DNA from: Grammothele lineata
Lineage: Eukaryota; Basidiomycota; Agaricomycetes; Polyporales; Polyporaceae
NCBI GenBank assembly: GCA_002150815.3
Contig: NDFF03000370.1
Span: forward strand, 682,001-746,000
Length of the DNA stretch: 64,000 bases
Reading direction: 5' to 3'
Position numbers and translations under genes: made by a program. This document shows, in pieces, positions 35,970-47,853 of the stretch. The number at the start of each line of letters is the position of its first letter. Positions within the stretch are counted from its first letter, which is position 1. The notes under the pieces are model-generated. The model saw nothing but the letters and a program-made list of their open reading frames with translations. It was not told where the DNA came from and did no database searches.

Positions 35970-37141
35970 GGGAGTAGGCTCGAGCGAAGAGGGGGGGCGG
36001 ACGAGCGGCGAGTCGGCCTACAACAGGTCCGGGCCCGGAGAACTCTTATACTTGTCTCCCTGCGTCCCCCACACCCGCATGCGCGCGCGAGATCTCGCGA
36101 GATGTCCTCCGGCGCAGGTGCGTAAAGGCACGCCAGGCGACAGGGCCCCAGGCTGCGGCAGGGCAGTTCGTGCAGCTTCTCCACGTCTTGCCAGGCAACC
36201 GGCAGAACAGGACTCGATGCGTGCGTGCGTGCACGCGCGTAGATGCTAGATACGGTCGCGGGTGCCAATGTGGGCCGCGGGGCGATAGCGGTCCACGCGC
36301 GGGGGAACCATGTGCACGGCGTGCGCGCGGGCGCGGGCTGCGTGCCAGGCGCGGGCGCGGGAGCGAAGTATGGCTCGGCATGGGCGATAGGAGCGAGCCA
36401 GCTCGCTCGTCCGTGGGCCCGATCGTCGTGGTTGGGCGGTGTGAGACAGACCGAGGGAGAGGCCAGGAATAGCTGCAGTCAATTGAGGCGGCGCGCATGT
36501 CGACGCAGACGGGACATGTACAGCCGTCGTCGCTAGAGATGGAGGAGTTGGAGCATCACGCATGCGCATGTGCTCCGGGAACCGCGCGCGACATCGCGGA
36601 CGAACGATCGTTTGCATGGAAAATGATGCTTCTCGGGCCCGACGGATTTGCATGGGTAGGAGTATAGCTGACCTTCTTTCCCGGCGAGAGAGCGGCCGCA
36701 GCCGGGTCTAGAACTGCACGAGACGTCCCGGAAGTCAACGTTGGTTGTCTCCGGCGCAACGTGGGCGACATAATTGGCAGCGTCGAGCGGAAGGATATTC
36801 GTGAAGTGCGCCACAAAGCTCGACCGCGTGCTCGCTTACCCAAAAAGGATCAGGACGTCGCCAGAAACCACATGCTCGTATCTTCTCTACAGCGCTTGTT
36901 CTCTGGACTCATGTCACTGTCGCACGTTTTCATTTTGCATTTCGCAGGTCGCTCAGCTCCGAGTGACGTTCCGTAAATAGAGCCGGCAACCATCATCACC
37001 GTTAGGAGTAAGCTAGAGATGTCATCCGAGTCGTGATTAGATCGTCAGTTACATTTTGCACAATACAAGCGCTCGAGCGCACTGCACGCTCAGAAAACCC
37101 CAAAAGCCACGCTCGTCGGCACCGACGACCAGCAACGCCGA
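35970..37141. other. Intergenic region, RNase T2 promoter to ALDH 3' end
   Basis: No gene is supported. A minus-strand TATA-like GTATAAG at 36045-36051 is about 80 bp upstream of the RNase T2 start. The segment 36180-36420 is strongly G- and C-rich with CGCG runs; open frames here have no domain. Confidence 0.45.
36045..36051 (-). promoter_or_regulatory. TATA-like element of the RNase T2 gene
   Basis: GTATAAG on the minus strand, about 76-82 bp upstream of the ATG at 35969. There is no other ATG between it and the chosen start, which is why that start is preferred. Confidence 0.5.
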
Positions 37142-39640
37142 TCACCTCCCACTCGCGCGGATCAGCTTCATGAGAGCGTCTATCCTCAGCCGCCATCCAT
37201 CGGCGTACAGGAAGCCCACCAATCCGCTAATGAAATCCCTGCAACGTAGGTCAGCAAGCAGTACTAGGAAAATGCGACACGGGGCCAGGGGACGTACCAG
37301 CTCTGCGTGACAGAGCGCACAGGATAGTCGAGGACAGCGGGGATAGATGTCTGAATCGCCCATCCCCAGCGATCCGTCACGATCGCCTTTGTGTTCGTTA
37401 GCGCGCGCAAACCCTCGGGACCACCTGTAACGCCACGAGATCAGTGGCTGCTGTCCATCATGGTGGTTGATACTCACCGAACCGTCCGTAGCCGCTGTAC
37501 TTCGTACCGCCGAACGGGAGATCCTGGCTGTAAAAGCAGGGTATTTCAGTCACTCGTCACACGGCAGATTATCCCATCATGCGCACTTGAGCTGCAATGT
37601 ATGTGTTAGTCCCGCATCATCAAAGATATAACGATGTTATCACTCACATAGAACACGCCAAAGTCATTGACCGCGACCATACCGCAATGGAGGCGCTTCG
37701 CTACCTTGACGCAATCGTCCTTAACGGGGCCAAAGACACTTGCTCCGAGACCGTAACGCGTCGAATTGGCGATTTCAATGGCTTGCTCGACTGTTTCGTA
37801 CTTGATAATCAAACCAATAGGCGCGAACACTGTTGATGACATGGTGAGCTGATGTCTCCGGGATACGTCATCACATGACAACAACACTTACATTCTGACT
37901 GAGCGATAGGTGCGTCGGGGTTGACGTCGCCCAAGAGAGTAGGCTTGAAGTAGGAGCCAGTTTCGAGGTACGGATGCGTCCAAGGTTCTCCGCCGACAGT
38001 CAAGACAGCTCCTTGGTTAACTGCATCTTGTATTGCGTGCTGGAGGCCGGGGAACCGTTCGCCAGATATCATCGCGCCAACGTCCGCGACAGGTGCGACA
38101 CCATCACCAGGGCTCTTCAGGGAGTGGCCAGGGCGAAGCTTGTCCACGCGTTCGCTGAAAGCGTTGAATAGGTCGTCATATTGCGACTCGTGCACGAGAA
38201 TACGCTCGATTCCGATACAGTTCTGGCCAGCATTTTGGCTGTATGCATATTTCGTCAAAGAAAATTGCCATCGATGAGGCGAGGCGAACTCACTAGACAC
38301 CACGCATGAGCAAGCTAATATATTTGTCGATATCCGTTGAGGGCAAGATGATGGCAGGGTCTTTGCCTCCAAGTTCAAGGGTCACGGGGGTGAGATATTC
38401 TGTAGCAGCTTGCGCAACCTAGAAGACAGGGTTACTTCCTCACTGGCTTACAGCCTTGGAGAACACTTACAACTTTGCCTACCCGTTCGGAGCCAATGAA
38501 CGTAATATGACGGATGAAAGGAGATTTGGTTAAGGCCTCCGCGTCTTCGGGGTAACAGCAAACCAGCTAATCACAAAGTTAATTACAACATTTGTATCTT
38601 AAAAGCCATAGATATACCTGAACAAGCTGTTCATCGTGGCCACAAGCCTTCAGACACTCCCTGATTGCCTGAACAAACCAGTTTGTAGACCAGACGACGT
38701 GCTCAGAGCACTTCACGACAACACTGTTTCCGGTGAACAGGGCAGCCATGATGGGAGACCACGCGTTGTGAAGCGCTGGGCACACGATGCAAGGTCAGAC
38801 GTGCACGAACCACTGCATACTTTGGCGAAACACTCACGATAGTTCCACGAGACGATGGCAGAGACAACACCGAGCGGCTCATAGTACACGTACGATGACT
38901 TGTAGAACATGATCAAGTTGTTGCTGCGCTTCTCCGGAGACAGTGCGCGCTCGCCATGGTTGATGAGCCAGTCGAGCTTCGAGCACGTCGTGATAATTTC
39001 TCCCAGTGCGGCGTCCAGCACTACATGTCGCGCACGTGAGCACACATACACCAGCGTACGACGCGCCGACCGAAGGGGTACTCACTGGTCTTGCCTGTGT
39101 CCCTGCAGGCGACCTTCGCGCACGTCTCCTGGTTGTCGACGAGCCACTTCTTGAGGCTACGCATGACGCGGCGGCGGTCGTCGAACGAGGTCTGAGCCCA
39201 TGTCTTCTGAGCTGCGTACGCATCCGCGATCTTCTTGGTTATCTCATTGGGGGAGTCTGCGAGAACGGTGTCTAGGTGGTATGCCGTGGCGGGGTCGTAA
39301 GCAGTGATGTACTTGCGGCCCTCGAGGGGTATAGCGGGCAGGAGGCCGTCGGTGTTGAGGTGGGCCTCAAGCCCGGGCTCTGGCAGTTTCTGCGCTGTCC
39401 AGGTCTCTTTGATTTGCTGCAAAGAAGAGCGCGTTCAGTCCAACATGCTCAGACATCGAGATAGCGAAGGGCGCGCACGGGTGGCGGGGGGATGCGGAAG
39501 AACACCGCGCGATTCAGTAGGGAGCGGTACCGCTGGACGACCAGCCATATGCCGAGCGCGATGCAGATGGTGAGGAGCCAGATGGGGTCGATGACGCCGC
39601 CTTCATCATCGTAGTCAAAATCCATGTCGTGGTATGTCAT
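37142..39640 (-). CDS. Membrane-anchored aldehyde dehydrogenase (ALDH22/Msc7 type)
   Basis: NAD(P)-dependent aldehyde dehydrogenase of about 610 residues. The N-terminus has an acidic stretch then one membrane segment, DPIWLLTICIALGIWLVVQR, so the enzyme is anchored in a membrane, probably ER. Conserved parts in order: EPLGVVSAIVSWNYPFHNAW, FTGNSVVVKCSE, HITFIGSERVGKVV, TLELGGKDPAIILPSTDIDK (general-base glutamate), NAGQNCIGIERILVHESQYD (catalytic cysteine), PIGLIIKYETVEQAIEIAN, VAVNDFG and LPFGGTKYSGYGRFGGPEGL. The NCIGIER form of the active site and the anchor match plant ALDH22 and yeast Msc7. About nine introns; the first (62 bp) ends the anchor exon after the PPPP run. It is divergent from the RING gene with 355 bp between starts. 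Confidence 0.9.
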
Positions 39641-39995
39641 GGTCGTGAGACGCGTGCGCGAGCGCACTGAGGCTGCGGAAAGGTGGGGAAAGCAAGGGAC
39701 GGGGAGTGGTTCGGAACACAACCGCCCCGGACGCTCGACACGTTTTTGACTTTTGTCGCACGACTCGGACGTGTACGCGTTGTTATGTTGTATTTGGATC
39801 CCGTGGCTGAGCGCTAACACTCGCCAAGCGCGGGACCACAGGCGCGCGCCTAGCACCTGCTTCCTGTTACGGCGCCTCGACGTCATCGGGCCATTAGCGG
39901 CAGTCTCGCTCAGCACTGCAGCAGAGCGCCGCGAACCGTGCCGGCCCATCTCTTCCTTCCTCCATCCACTACACCCTTTCTTCACATCGCTAGCT
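39641..39995. promoter_or_regulatory. Shared divergent promoter, ALDH / RING-H2 gene
   Basis: 355 bp between two oppositely oriented start codons. I see no clear TATA box; there are short T- and C-rich runs on each side. Both core promoters must lie here. Confidence 0.5.
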
Positions 39996-41704
39996 ATGTC
40001 AAGCAGAGAACCTATGTGGTACTGCCATGAGGTACGTCTCAGCTGTTTCTTCGCCACAGAATCCTTCTAAACGACTCGCAGTGCCATGCGGAGATGAGAC
40101 CCTTGATGGTGCGTCCCGCTGCAGCGTACTCCCTGCAGGCTCGTATGAACGCTCCTGCAGGTCCCCGATCCACATTGCGCGTCATGTAACGGAACTTTCG
40201 TAGAAAAGGTAGGACAGCACGTTGGCTTTCTGTAGCATGACTTCACATAGATGCAGCTAGAGAATCCCGCCGACGACCCCCGAGATTTCCCACTGGCAGA
40301 CGGTAACCCATGGGATGATGGTCCGCTGCCAGGAGATATGGATGTCTTCTTGAGTGCGTTGCGCTTAATTCCGTTTTATCGCCTGCTTACCAACGCCTGT
40401 AAAGCTGGCCTGCGATCGCTTCTTCGTGGACCCAACCCCACGCCTTCAACGCCAGGCCGAAGGTCATCAGAAGATAGGTCTCGCTCGCCGACTGACAACG
40501 CCCCGCGTAGCACTGTTTGTCTCCCCTATCGAATTACATATTAGCTCGAACTAACACGTCCATAGGGACGAAGCGGCATCTCTGTTCGAATTGAGCGCAC
40601 AAGTGGACCAGACGGCCGCACTCGGACCACAATCCTCGGTGGTCCCCCGGGCGGCAGAGGTGATAGTAACGAAGATGTCCCTAGGTTATCACAGTACGCA
40701 GTACGAGTACGCTCGCGCGTTCGCTGCTGACTCTCGCCTAGGTTCGTTCCGCGCAGCTCGGATGGAACCCCCCAGGACCGTGCCAATATCACTGGACCCA
40801 TGATGGCGCAATACCTCCTTGCGCTCATGGGTGGCGGACGGGGAGCGTCGGATCCTTTCTCAGAGTTATTCGGCGGGATGCTTGGACCTGGCGGGATGCC
40901 GCGCGGTGGGGCAGAATCTGGACGTTGGGGTGACTACGTATTCAATCAGGAGGGTGGGTTCTTCAGTGCCACATCTCGGGCCATCCGTTGAAGTACGTCC
41001 GTCTAGCTTTGGACCAGATCATCAGCCAGATTATGGAGAACAACAACGCACACCAACCCGTCCCCGCTTCGGAAGATGTAGTAGAGAAACTGCCTCGCGA
41101 GGTCCTGGAAGAGAAGTGTACGGCTGAGTCAATCCGGATTTCGCCAGCAATCTGATCCCACATTTAGCGCCGTTATTAGAGAAGGACTGCGCTGTTTGCA
41201 AAGAACAGTTCAAGCTCGAGACGGAGGACCCGGATGAACAAGTGGTGATCACTCTTCCGTGCCAACATCCGTTCCACGAACCCTGCATTCTCCCCTGGTT
41301 GAAGACAAGCGGGACATGTCCTGTCTGCCGGCAAGTCCTTCTGTGTCTGCTAGCCACAAGTACCTTGACATTTTTCGTCCAGATACCAGCTCGTTGCGCA
41401 GCCCGGTTCACACCCGAACCCTCCAAGTCCTCCGACGTCTAACTCAAGGCAAGGAGGCGGCTCGCCACCAGGAAGTGGTAATGGTACCGGTATCCTTCAG
41501 AACATGTTCAACCTGTTCGGCGGCGTGCAGGGCGGACCAGGTACCAGCGGGAGCGGCTCCGGTGATGCCTCTTCGTCCAATCCCTCGAGCAGTGGTACTC
41601 GGAACCAAGGATCGAGTAATGCTACGGGCAGCGGGCAGTCGTCCTCGCGACCAGGTCATGAACAATACGACATACCGGGGGGCTGGGGCGACGAAATCGA
41701 CTAA
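39996..41704 (+). CDS. RING-H2 E3 ubiquitin ligase (RNF115/126-like)
   Basis: The N-terminal zinc ribbon MWYCHECHAEMRPLM and PHCASCNGTFVEK is formed from the first three short exons. An acidic, low-complexity middle follows. The C-terminal RING-H2 reads CAVCKEQF, then LPCQHPFHEPCILPWLK and TCPVCR (C3H2C3), with a Gly/Ser/Asn-rich tail ending GGWGDEID. This order, zinc ribbon then RING-H2, is that of the RNF115/RNF126 group, cytosolic ligases in protein quality control. About eight introns. The intron directly after the last RING cysteine and arginine (41331-41382) begins GCAAGT and must be GC-AG to keep frame into YQLVAQPGSHPNPPSPPTS; the nearby GT gives a stop. Confidence 0.88.
41331..41382 (+). 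other. GC-AG intron in the RING-H2 gene
   Basis: Fifty-two bases starting GCAAGT (the consensus GC donor) and ending GTCCAG. Splicing here joins CPVCR to YQLVAQPG, the usual residues after a RING domain. Using the GT four bases later leads to a stop after about 20 codons. Confidence 0.8.
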
Positions 41705-42263
41705 TGTCCCTCCGGATGTGTTCGTGTAGCGGCCGTATGTATCTATATTGTACATTTATCTTCCGACATTCTTTCTCGGCGAGCAGACAGCGCGTATTTG
41801 ACCCTATAGCCGTAGCCCTCCCTTTCTGTGTCTTCCTCTCGTGTTTGTATCTGGAGATCCTACAGTATGTTTTGGGCCACCCGAGGGCCTCGGTTGTGAC
41901 AGTACGTGGGGGCCTGAGCCCGTAGATCGAGTGGCCGACACTGGCGGCGTCATATCGCGCGATACACGTCCACATGACCGACGCGTCGCGGACGATCGAG
42001 CCCGCGACGCATCGGCACTCGCGCCTTGACGTGCACGCCCGATCGTGTCGACGTCATCGACGCGTATGTCGTTGCCCTTTCGAGGACGGGTCACTCTCAG
42101 GAGAACGTCGCGCAGTACATATGTGCCCTTTGCGGAACGGGCTCATGCCTTCCGTATGCCCGCTGTACGCCTTCCTGTCCATTGCCTCGTCTACGCTCGT
42201 GGTGCCATCTACGACCGCTCCTGTATTGCACGCGCTTGCTTTTCGTCCACTCACACTCGCAGA
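41705..42263. other. Intergenic region before the SnoaL-like gene
   Basis: About 560 bp of 3' flank of the RING gene and 5' flank of the next gene, both on the plus strand. No gene or structured element is supported. Confidence 0.5.
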
Positions 42264-43020
42264 ATGCCTGTCAGCAGCGATGAAGCTAAGAACGCATCGG
42301 GCCTCACGGCGATCGAGACTAAGAGCCTGAAGGAGAGACAGCCGGAGGCTCATGAGCAGCGCATCGTCGAGAGCGTCAAGGAGGTACGCTACCTGTAAGT
42401 TGGCTGTGCGGAGAACCAACTGACATCAAGCGGGCTCGGTGCAGTTGTATACCTGCAAGCCTACCGATGTGACTGCTCATTTATCGGGAATGCTCGTATG
42501 GGAACGAACTGACCGCATACAACCACATGTTACAGAGGACATATGAGATGTACGCTCCAGAGGCCATCTTCCACGACCCGATCGGCATCGCCGAAGGCAT
42601 CAAATCCATTCGCGCGCAGTTCAACGGGCTCGTGAAGCTCTTTCCCCGAGCGGAAATCCCCACATTCCGTCTCCTCGAGAATCCACCCTCGGTACCGAAG
42701 AGCACGATACTCATCGACCAGGATGTCGCGTATTATCGCGATCCCAAAGGAGAGCCCACCAAGGTGCGTGCACGCATCTCTTGCCCATAGGGTTGACTGA
42801 CCTCTGGGTGGCTGGTGAACAGACCGTCAACTCGCTTCTCACGATTGAGACGAACGAACAGCGCCAGGTCGTACGGCACACTGAGGAGTGGAACCATCGT
42901 CGGGAGACAACAAGCGAGGATGGATTCCTAGGCATGCTCAATGAGCACAGGAAGAAGTTCACGGCAAACTTCACGGGCATGTTTATCAGCCAGGAGCCCC
43001 CTACCCAGAAGAAGGATTGA
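42264..43020 (+). CDS. SnoaL-like/NTF2-fold protein
   Basis: A small soluble protein of about 190 residues from four exons. After a hydrophilic N-terminus (ETKSLKERQPEAHEQRIVE) comes an NTF2/SnoaL-like fold: LYTCKPTDRTYEMYAPEAIF, HDPIGIAEGIKSIRAQFNGL, VKLFPRAEIPTFRLLE, then STILIDQDVAYY and LLTIETNEQRQVVRHTEEWN. The DPIG turn and the EEW strand are characteristic. Such proteins are ligand-binding or enzymatic with very varied substrates; no catalytic role can be assigned here. The C-terminus is basic and polar. The gene is convergent with the tomosyn-like gene, with about 125 bp between stops. Confidence 0.75.
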
Positions 43021-43146
43021 AAGTCTCACTTATAGTCGTATTGACTAATCTCGCAAGATGCAGCGGCAGTTCGGAATACGATGTCTGTATTGCTAGGTCG
43101 GAGCTGTTGTACATGGATAGTGTATGTATACTTCTTGCGGGGAATC

Positions 43147-46100
43147 TTAGAATCCGAACCACGACTTCATCCCCTGTCGTGCTGCTAGATTCTTCGCCTG
43201 ATATCCGAACATGTTAAATTCGTCTATTTCCATAACCTACAGATGCTTGACGCACCTGAGCTACCATGTTCTTGCTGCCCTCTTCTAGCGCGTTCATGCT
43301 CTGCTGCAAGTCTCCAAGCATCTCTCTGAAGTAGTAGTGGTACGACATGTTAGCACTGGAATTCCAAGGAAACACATTTCAACTCACCCTCTCTCTTGCA
43401 GGGCCGTACCGAGCCGGTTGTACAAGTCTCCTACGCCGCTCGATACCGACGCCGCCTGGGCGGATACAGCGCTCTGGGTCGCCGGCCCCCCGGCATCCGA
43501 CAAGTCTCCTGACCCCGGGAGGGCGCGTGCAGGCGGTCGAGTCGGGGGCGCGACGGGGACCGGTCTGTCCGGGCCCGCCACTGCGTGCGTTCGCATCGTC
43601 AGCGCACCATCTCTTTCTTCTCCACGCACCATAGTGAGGACAGAAACAGAAAGAAAAAACTCACATAGGGCATCGATCTGGTCCCCCGCCCACGGCGCGC
43701 TCAGCGCCCCGATGTAGCCCATGACGGAGCTCACGACCGACGGCGGCCCGAGCGACACAGGCTGCGGTTGCGCAGGGACTGTGCCACCGCCATGCGCGAG
43801 GTCGACGGCGGGCGGGGCGTATGGGCCAACGCGCTTCGTGGAGAAGAGCGTGCGGAGCTCCGTTGCGGCTAACGGGCGCACAGGGGCGCCGGCGGGGGTG
43901 GGGAAGGGCGTGTGCGTGGTGAGGTCCCCTGTGTCGTCCGTGCTTGGGGGGCTGGACCATCCGACAGAGCGAGGTGTCAGGAAGAACTGAGGTATGAAGA
44001 AGGACAGAAGCGCACTCGGTGAGCCCGGACGGACTAAGTTGTATGCTATGGATATGCTCGAGCTGCGGGAGAGAGGAGATGAGCGCCATGCCGAGGCTCG
44101 TGTACGCCACCAGAGCCTGGGAATCTACTCAAAGTTCAGCAGTATGTCTCTTTCAGCAGAAAGAGGGATGGGCACGCACCGAGATGTGCGACAACTTCAA
44201 CATGGTGCACCGTCCCCACCTTGCTCCCCCAATCCACCTTCGCGACACGCTCCCCATTCACGTTGAGCACCGTACGCACGCCTTTGGCCCCAGCGGACAC
44301 CCACAAGACTTTCCTCTCCGTCGCGTCCGCCATCTCGCCCTGCAAGATTGCAGCGAGCCCCGCCCTGTCGGCAGGCCGTCGTGCACCGGACTTCGCATCG
44401 AGGACGAATGAGCCTCCGGATATCGGCCGCGCGATGCCCTCGGCCGTCGCGTGCTGCGAGTTGACGGACCACGAACCCGGTGCGCTGTTCTCGAGGGTGA
44501 AGATCGTGGCTTGGCCGGATGCGGCAGTTGCGATGAGGCGTACACGGGGTGTAGGATCTATGGGGGAATGAAAAGGGGGTTAGTTCACGATCAAGAGTGC
44601 AATGTATTCCGGTCGGTTGGCCGTCTTTACCTGTGGAAATCCCGCAACAAACCCAGGAGAGCGACTGGAAGGATTCTGCCTCCGCATGGCGGTGGAGGAA
44701 TCCTGAGCTTCCGTGTGAGCGAGCGTCAGTCCTCAAGATAATCTTCGGCCCCCGCAAGTCAACAATCAATAGTAGCCCAGATGTGTACGCTAGGGCCAGG
44801 AAACCTAGAAATCTCGGCATAAAAAGCTACTCTCGTGAAGGATAGTAGAAACAACTTACCGATGTCAGCAAGTGCACAAGCGCTGACTGGCCCACGAGCC
44901 GCGTCAGCCTTGACGGCAAGGACTGGACTGTAACGCCTCCCCTTCTTTGGCCGGATGTGTGCCAAGGACACCAGCTCCTTATCTTCCAGCTGCTGCTGTC
45001 CGAACACCTGCGTGTCCGTCTGCACGTCGAGCCTAAAGAGGATGACGGCTTGGCTCCTGAGTACGACTGCACACTCAAGTGACTCGGGGGCGAGTTGTAC
45101 TGCGTCGACCCGCTCCTTGGATAAATGGGGATCATAACTTGTGTCACTCCCTGAGGAGAGGCCGAGCGAGCGGTCGATGAGGAGTGGTGCAAGGTCGATG
45201 GTAAGGCGAGGGAGGTGCGAAGGAAAGCTTGCCCCAATCGGTGTGTCCGGGCCGGTGCTAACAAGTAGCTGGGGACTGAGGTCGAGGAACTGGATTGTGA
45301 GATCGCGTAGGCGCGAGATGAGGATCCTGCGCAGTTGTTGCTGGAGCGGATAGGTCAGTGTGACGATCGACTACGATGCACAAGACGTACCTTAATGTAC
45401 TTCATAAGGCCGTCCTCGTCTTCCTGCCATGCCGTGCCGCCCTTGACGGGAAAAGAAGCTTCCCCTTCTATGGGTTCTAGCTTGTCCCTGACGAGTGTTT
45501 CATGCACTATCTTGTCCACTTTGACGATATCTTCTCCCAAGACAGTCCATAGGCACGGCAGCAGCCTGACCGGGAACGGGTCCTCGGAGAAGGACATTGA
45601 CTGCAGTGTCTCCTCGAGCTCATCGACAAGTCCGTCGTCCGGTTCGAGGGCATCCTCCTTCTCAACTTGTGCAGTCGGGACACTCTTCTCCCCCGAAGAC
45701 TGAGAATGGTTGACAAAAGACGGTGGAGGGAACGTGAACGCCTCGCAGACGCGTGCTTCGGGGATTTCTGAGTCCGAAACAATGAGGATTGTGCTGGGGT
45801 CGTAGGAACCAGAAAAGTGCGGGCTGGAACGCGGGAAGAGGAGAAAGTCTTGCACAGGGCCTGCCGTGCTGTAGGTGTACACGTCGCGCACCGAGAGCGA
45901 AGCACACATCGCGGCGCGTGTCTCAGCGGGAAGCGCGGGTGTTTGACCTTTCGGCGAGGTGGGAGCCGGGGCAGCGGGGGGTTGGAGTGGGGGTAGTAGT
46001 AATGTCGTCACACCGGGCAGAGCGTCGATGGTCGTACCGCCGAGAACAGTCAGCACAGTATCGCCACCACGGGGATCTGACGAGTTCGGGAACCCGCTCC

Positions 46101-47514
46101 ATGTGAGCTTGAAGATCGGCTCGCGGGTAGGCTCCGGCGTGTATTGCTCGGGGTTGGCCATGACGGTCTCGAGCTGCTCTGTGTCAACGAGGCTAAGATC
46201 TTCCCCGTCTGGACTGTCGATAGTGCGCAGGAGCAGACACTTGTCTTCATCTTCTAGGGACCAAAACCCGATGGTTCCGTCAGCATAGCCTACCGCTAGC
46301 ATATGGCCAGAAGGGTGAATAGCTATGGAGGTCAGAGGAGAGCGGCGAGGAAGAAGGATTTCCTGTAGTTTGGGCTCAGCTCAGACTTCCGGAGCACGAG
46401 CGACACTCCGTACCTTGAGGTTGTAGCCAGTACCTCCGGGAGCACCAGGGGACAGCGTTAGCTCAAACGTCCTCACAGTCTTCTGATCTTTCTGTGAATG
46501 CTCGTGAGACGACTCGGACAAATAGCTGCTGTACGCCTTGAGTGATTACCAGGTCATAAACGATGACACCACCTGCATTAAGGGTCTGATGCATGAGCTG
46601 AGAATTGCAAAGCTGACTTGCAGACGGACCTTCATATGCCACAAACAGGAGATTTAGGTCCCGAGGGTGGATAGCGACGTCTATGATCATGTCACTAGGC
46701 TGGATGTTCAGCTGTAGTCTTAACAGAATCGACACATCGTCCTCACACGGCGGATGAACCTAGTTCAGATGCTCCCATGAGCGACTTCTCTGCGTAGGGC
46801 TTCCACAAGTCGGGGACAGAATATGGGGAGACGCGAAGGCAAAGGAGGTCAAACGTCTTGATCTCCCCACTGGCTAGTGCGACGAATGCCTAGAGCCTCG
46901 TGGTCAGTTCCGTCAGCTAGCAGTATCCTCAAAATAATATTTACATGTGTATGCGAGGGTGACGCAGCCAACGCGCTGCACGACGTTCGTTGAACACACG
47001 GACATAGAACAGTGTGACTGCATACTTTACGGATTGTCCAAAGCCGGTGATCCTTTGCAGCCTCGGTCTTTCTGAGCCCGCAAGATCCCACACGTGTAGG
47101 CGGTCATGTTCGTCTACGACCCAGTGGGTAAGCCGGCCGTAACTGCATGGATATAGCAGAATGGTATACCGATACACAGGAGCTTGAACGCGGAAGCGGC
47201 GAACTGAAGAAACTTGACTCTTAGACCCTCGGGATCTGTGATCTTCAGTTCGCACTCGACCCCTGGAGAGCCGTACAGATATATAAGGCCCATAGAGGTA
47301 CCTAGAACAATAGTTCATGAGCATCCCATTAGTAAAATCTCGAGCAATTCGGTGGCCCACCGACTGCGAAGAGACCAGAGACAGGCTCTGTAGCAACGGC
47401 TGTTATGTCTAAGTGGTATCGAATCGTCCTCAGTAAGCCCTCCTGCCAGTCAATGGGCTCTGAGAGATCAAGAGATAGATCTGGTAGAGTCTTGACTGCC
47501 TGGGAAGCGAACAT
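43147..47514 (-). CDS. Tomosyn/Sro7-type exocytosis regulator with R-SNARE tail
   Basis: Large WD40 protein of the Lgl/tomosyn/Sro7 family, which binds t-SNAREs and controls secretory vesicle fusion at the plasma membrane. N-terminal repeats include LDITAVATEPVSGLFAVGTS, MGLIYLYGSPGVECELKITD, WVVDEHDRLHVWDLAGSERP and later SIAIHPSGHMLAVGYADGTI with GFWSLEDEDK. A long acidic low-complexity insert (about 45500-46000) separates the propellers. The last exons encode GDLYNRLGTALQERGEMLGD then LQQSMNALEEGSKNMVAQ, a heptad pattern with the arginine of an R-SNARE zero layer, and end AKNLAARQGMKSWFGF. Ten or more introns. The start MFASQAVKTLPDL fits the length and first blade. Yeast Sro7 lacks the SNARE tail, so this form is closer to animal tomosyn. 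Confidence 0.85.
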
Positions 47515-47853
47515 CGTTCTGGTGGCGGCAAAGTCCCCGGATCCAGAAGGGCATATAGTTCGGACCACAAGAGCGAAGAGTTCTTCCTTTGATGAAAGTC
47601 AGGGGCCTGCCACACTCTTGCCAGAGATATGGATGTTTTGTAGGTGGAGGGCGTAAAGAACACCCAAGAGGTAGACGTCGTTGGAGGGACTGGAGCCCGT
47701 TCCAAGCCATGCTCGGCAACGCGTTTCCTTGGCGGAGCACGCGTGTCGCGCGCCACAAGTGTCAAGCGCAGGTGCAGTTCTCACAAGCGCTCGTGCTCCG
47801 GCTTTCTCGGACCTGTGCCGTGCACTGTCACTGCCAGCTCTCCCACTTTCCTC
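47515..47853. promoter_or_regulatory. Shared divergent promoter, tomosyn-like gene / ATP23
   Basis: 339 bp between divergent starts. No convincing TATA element; a CG-rich block lies toward the ATP23 side. Both promoters must be within or overlap these bases. Confidence 0.45.
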
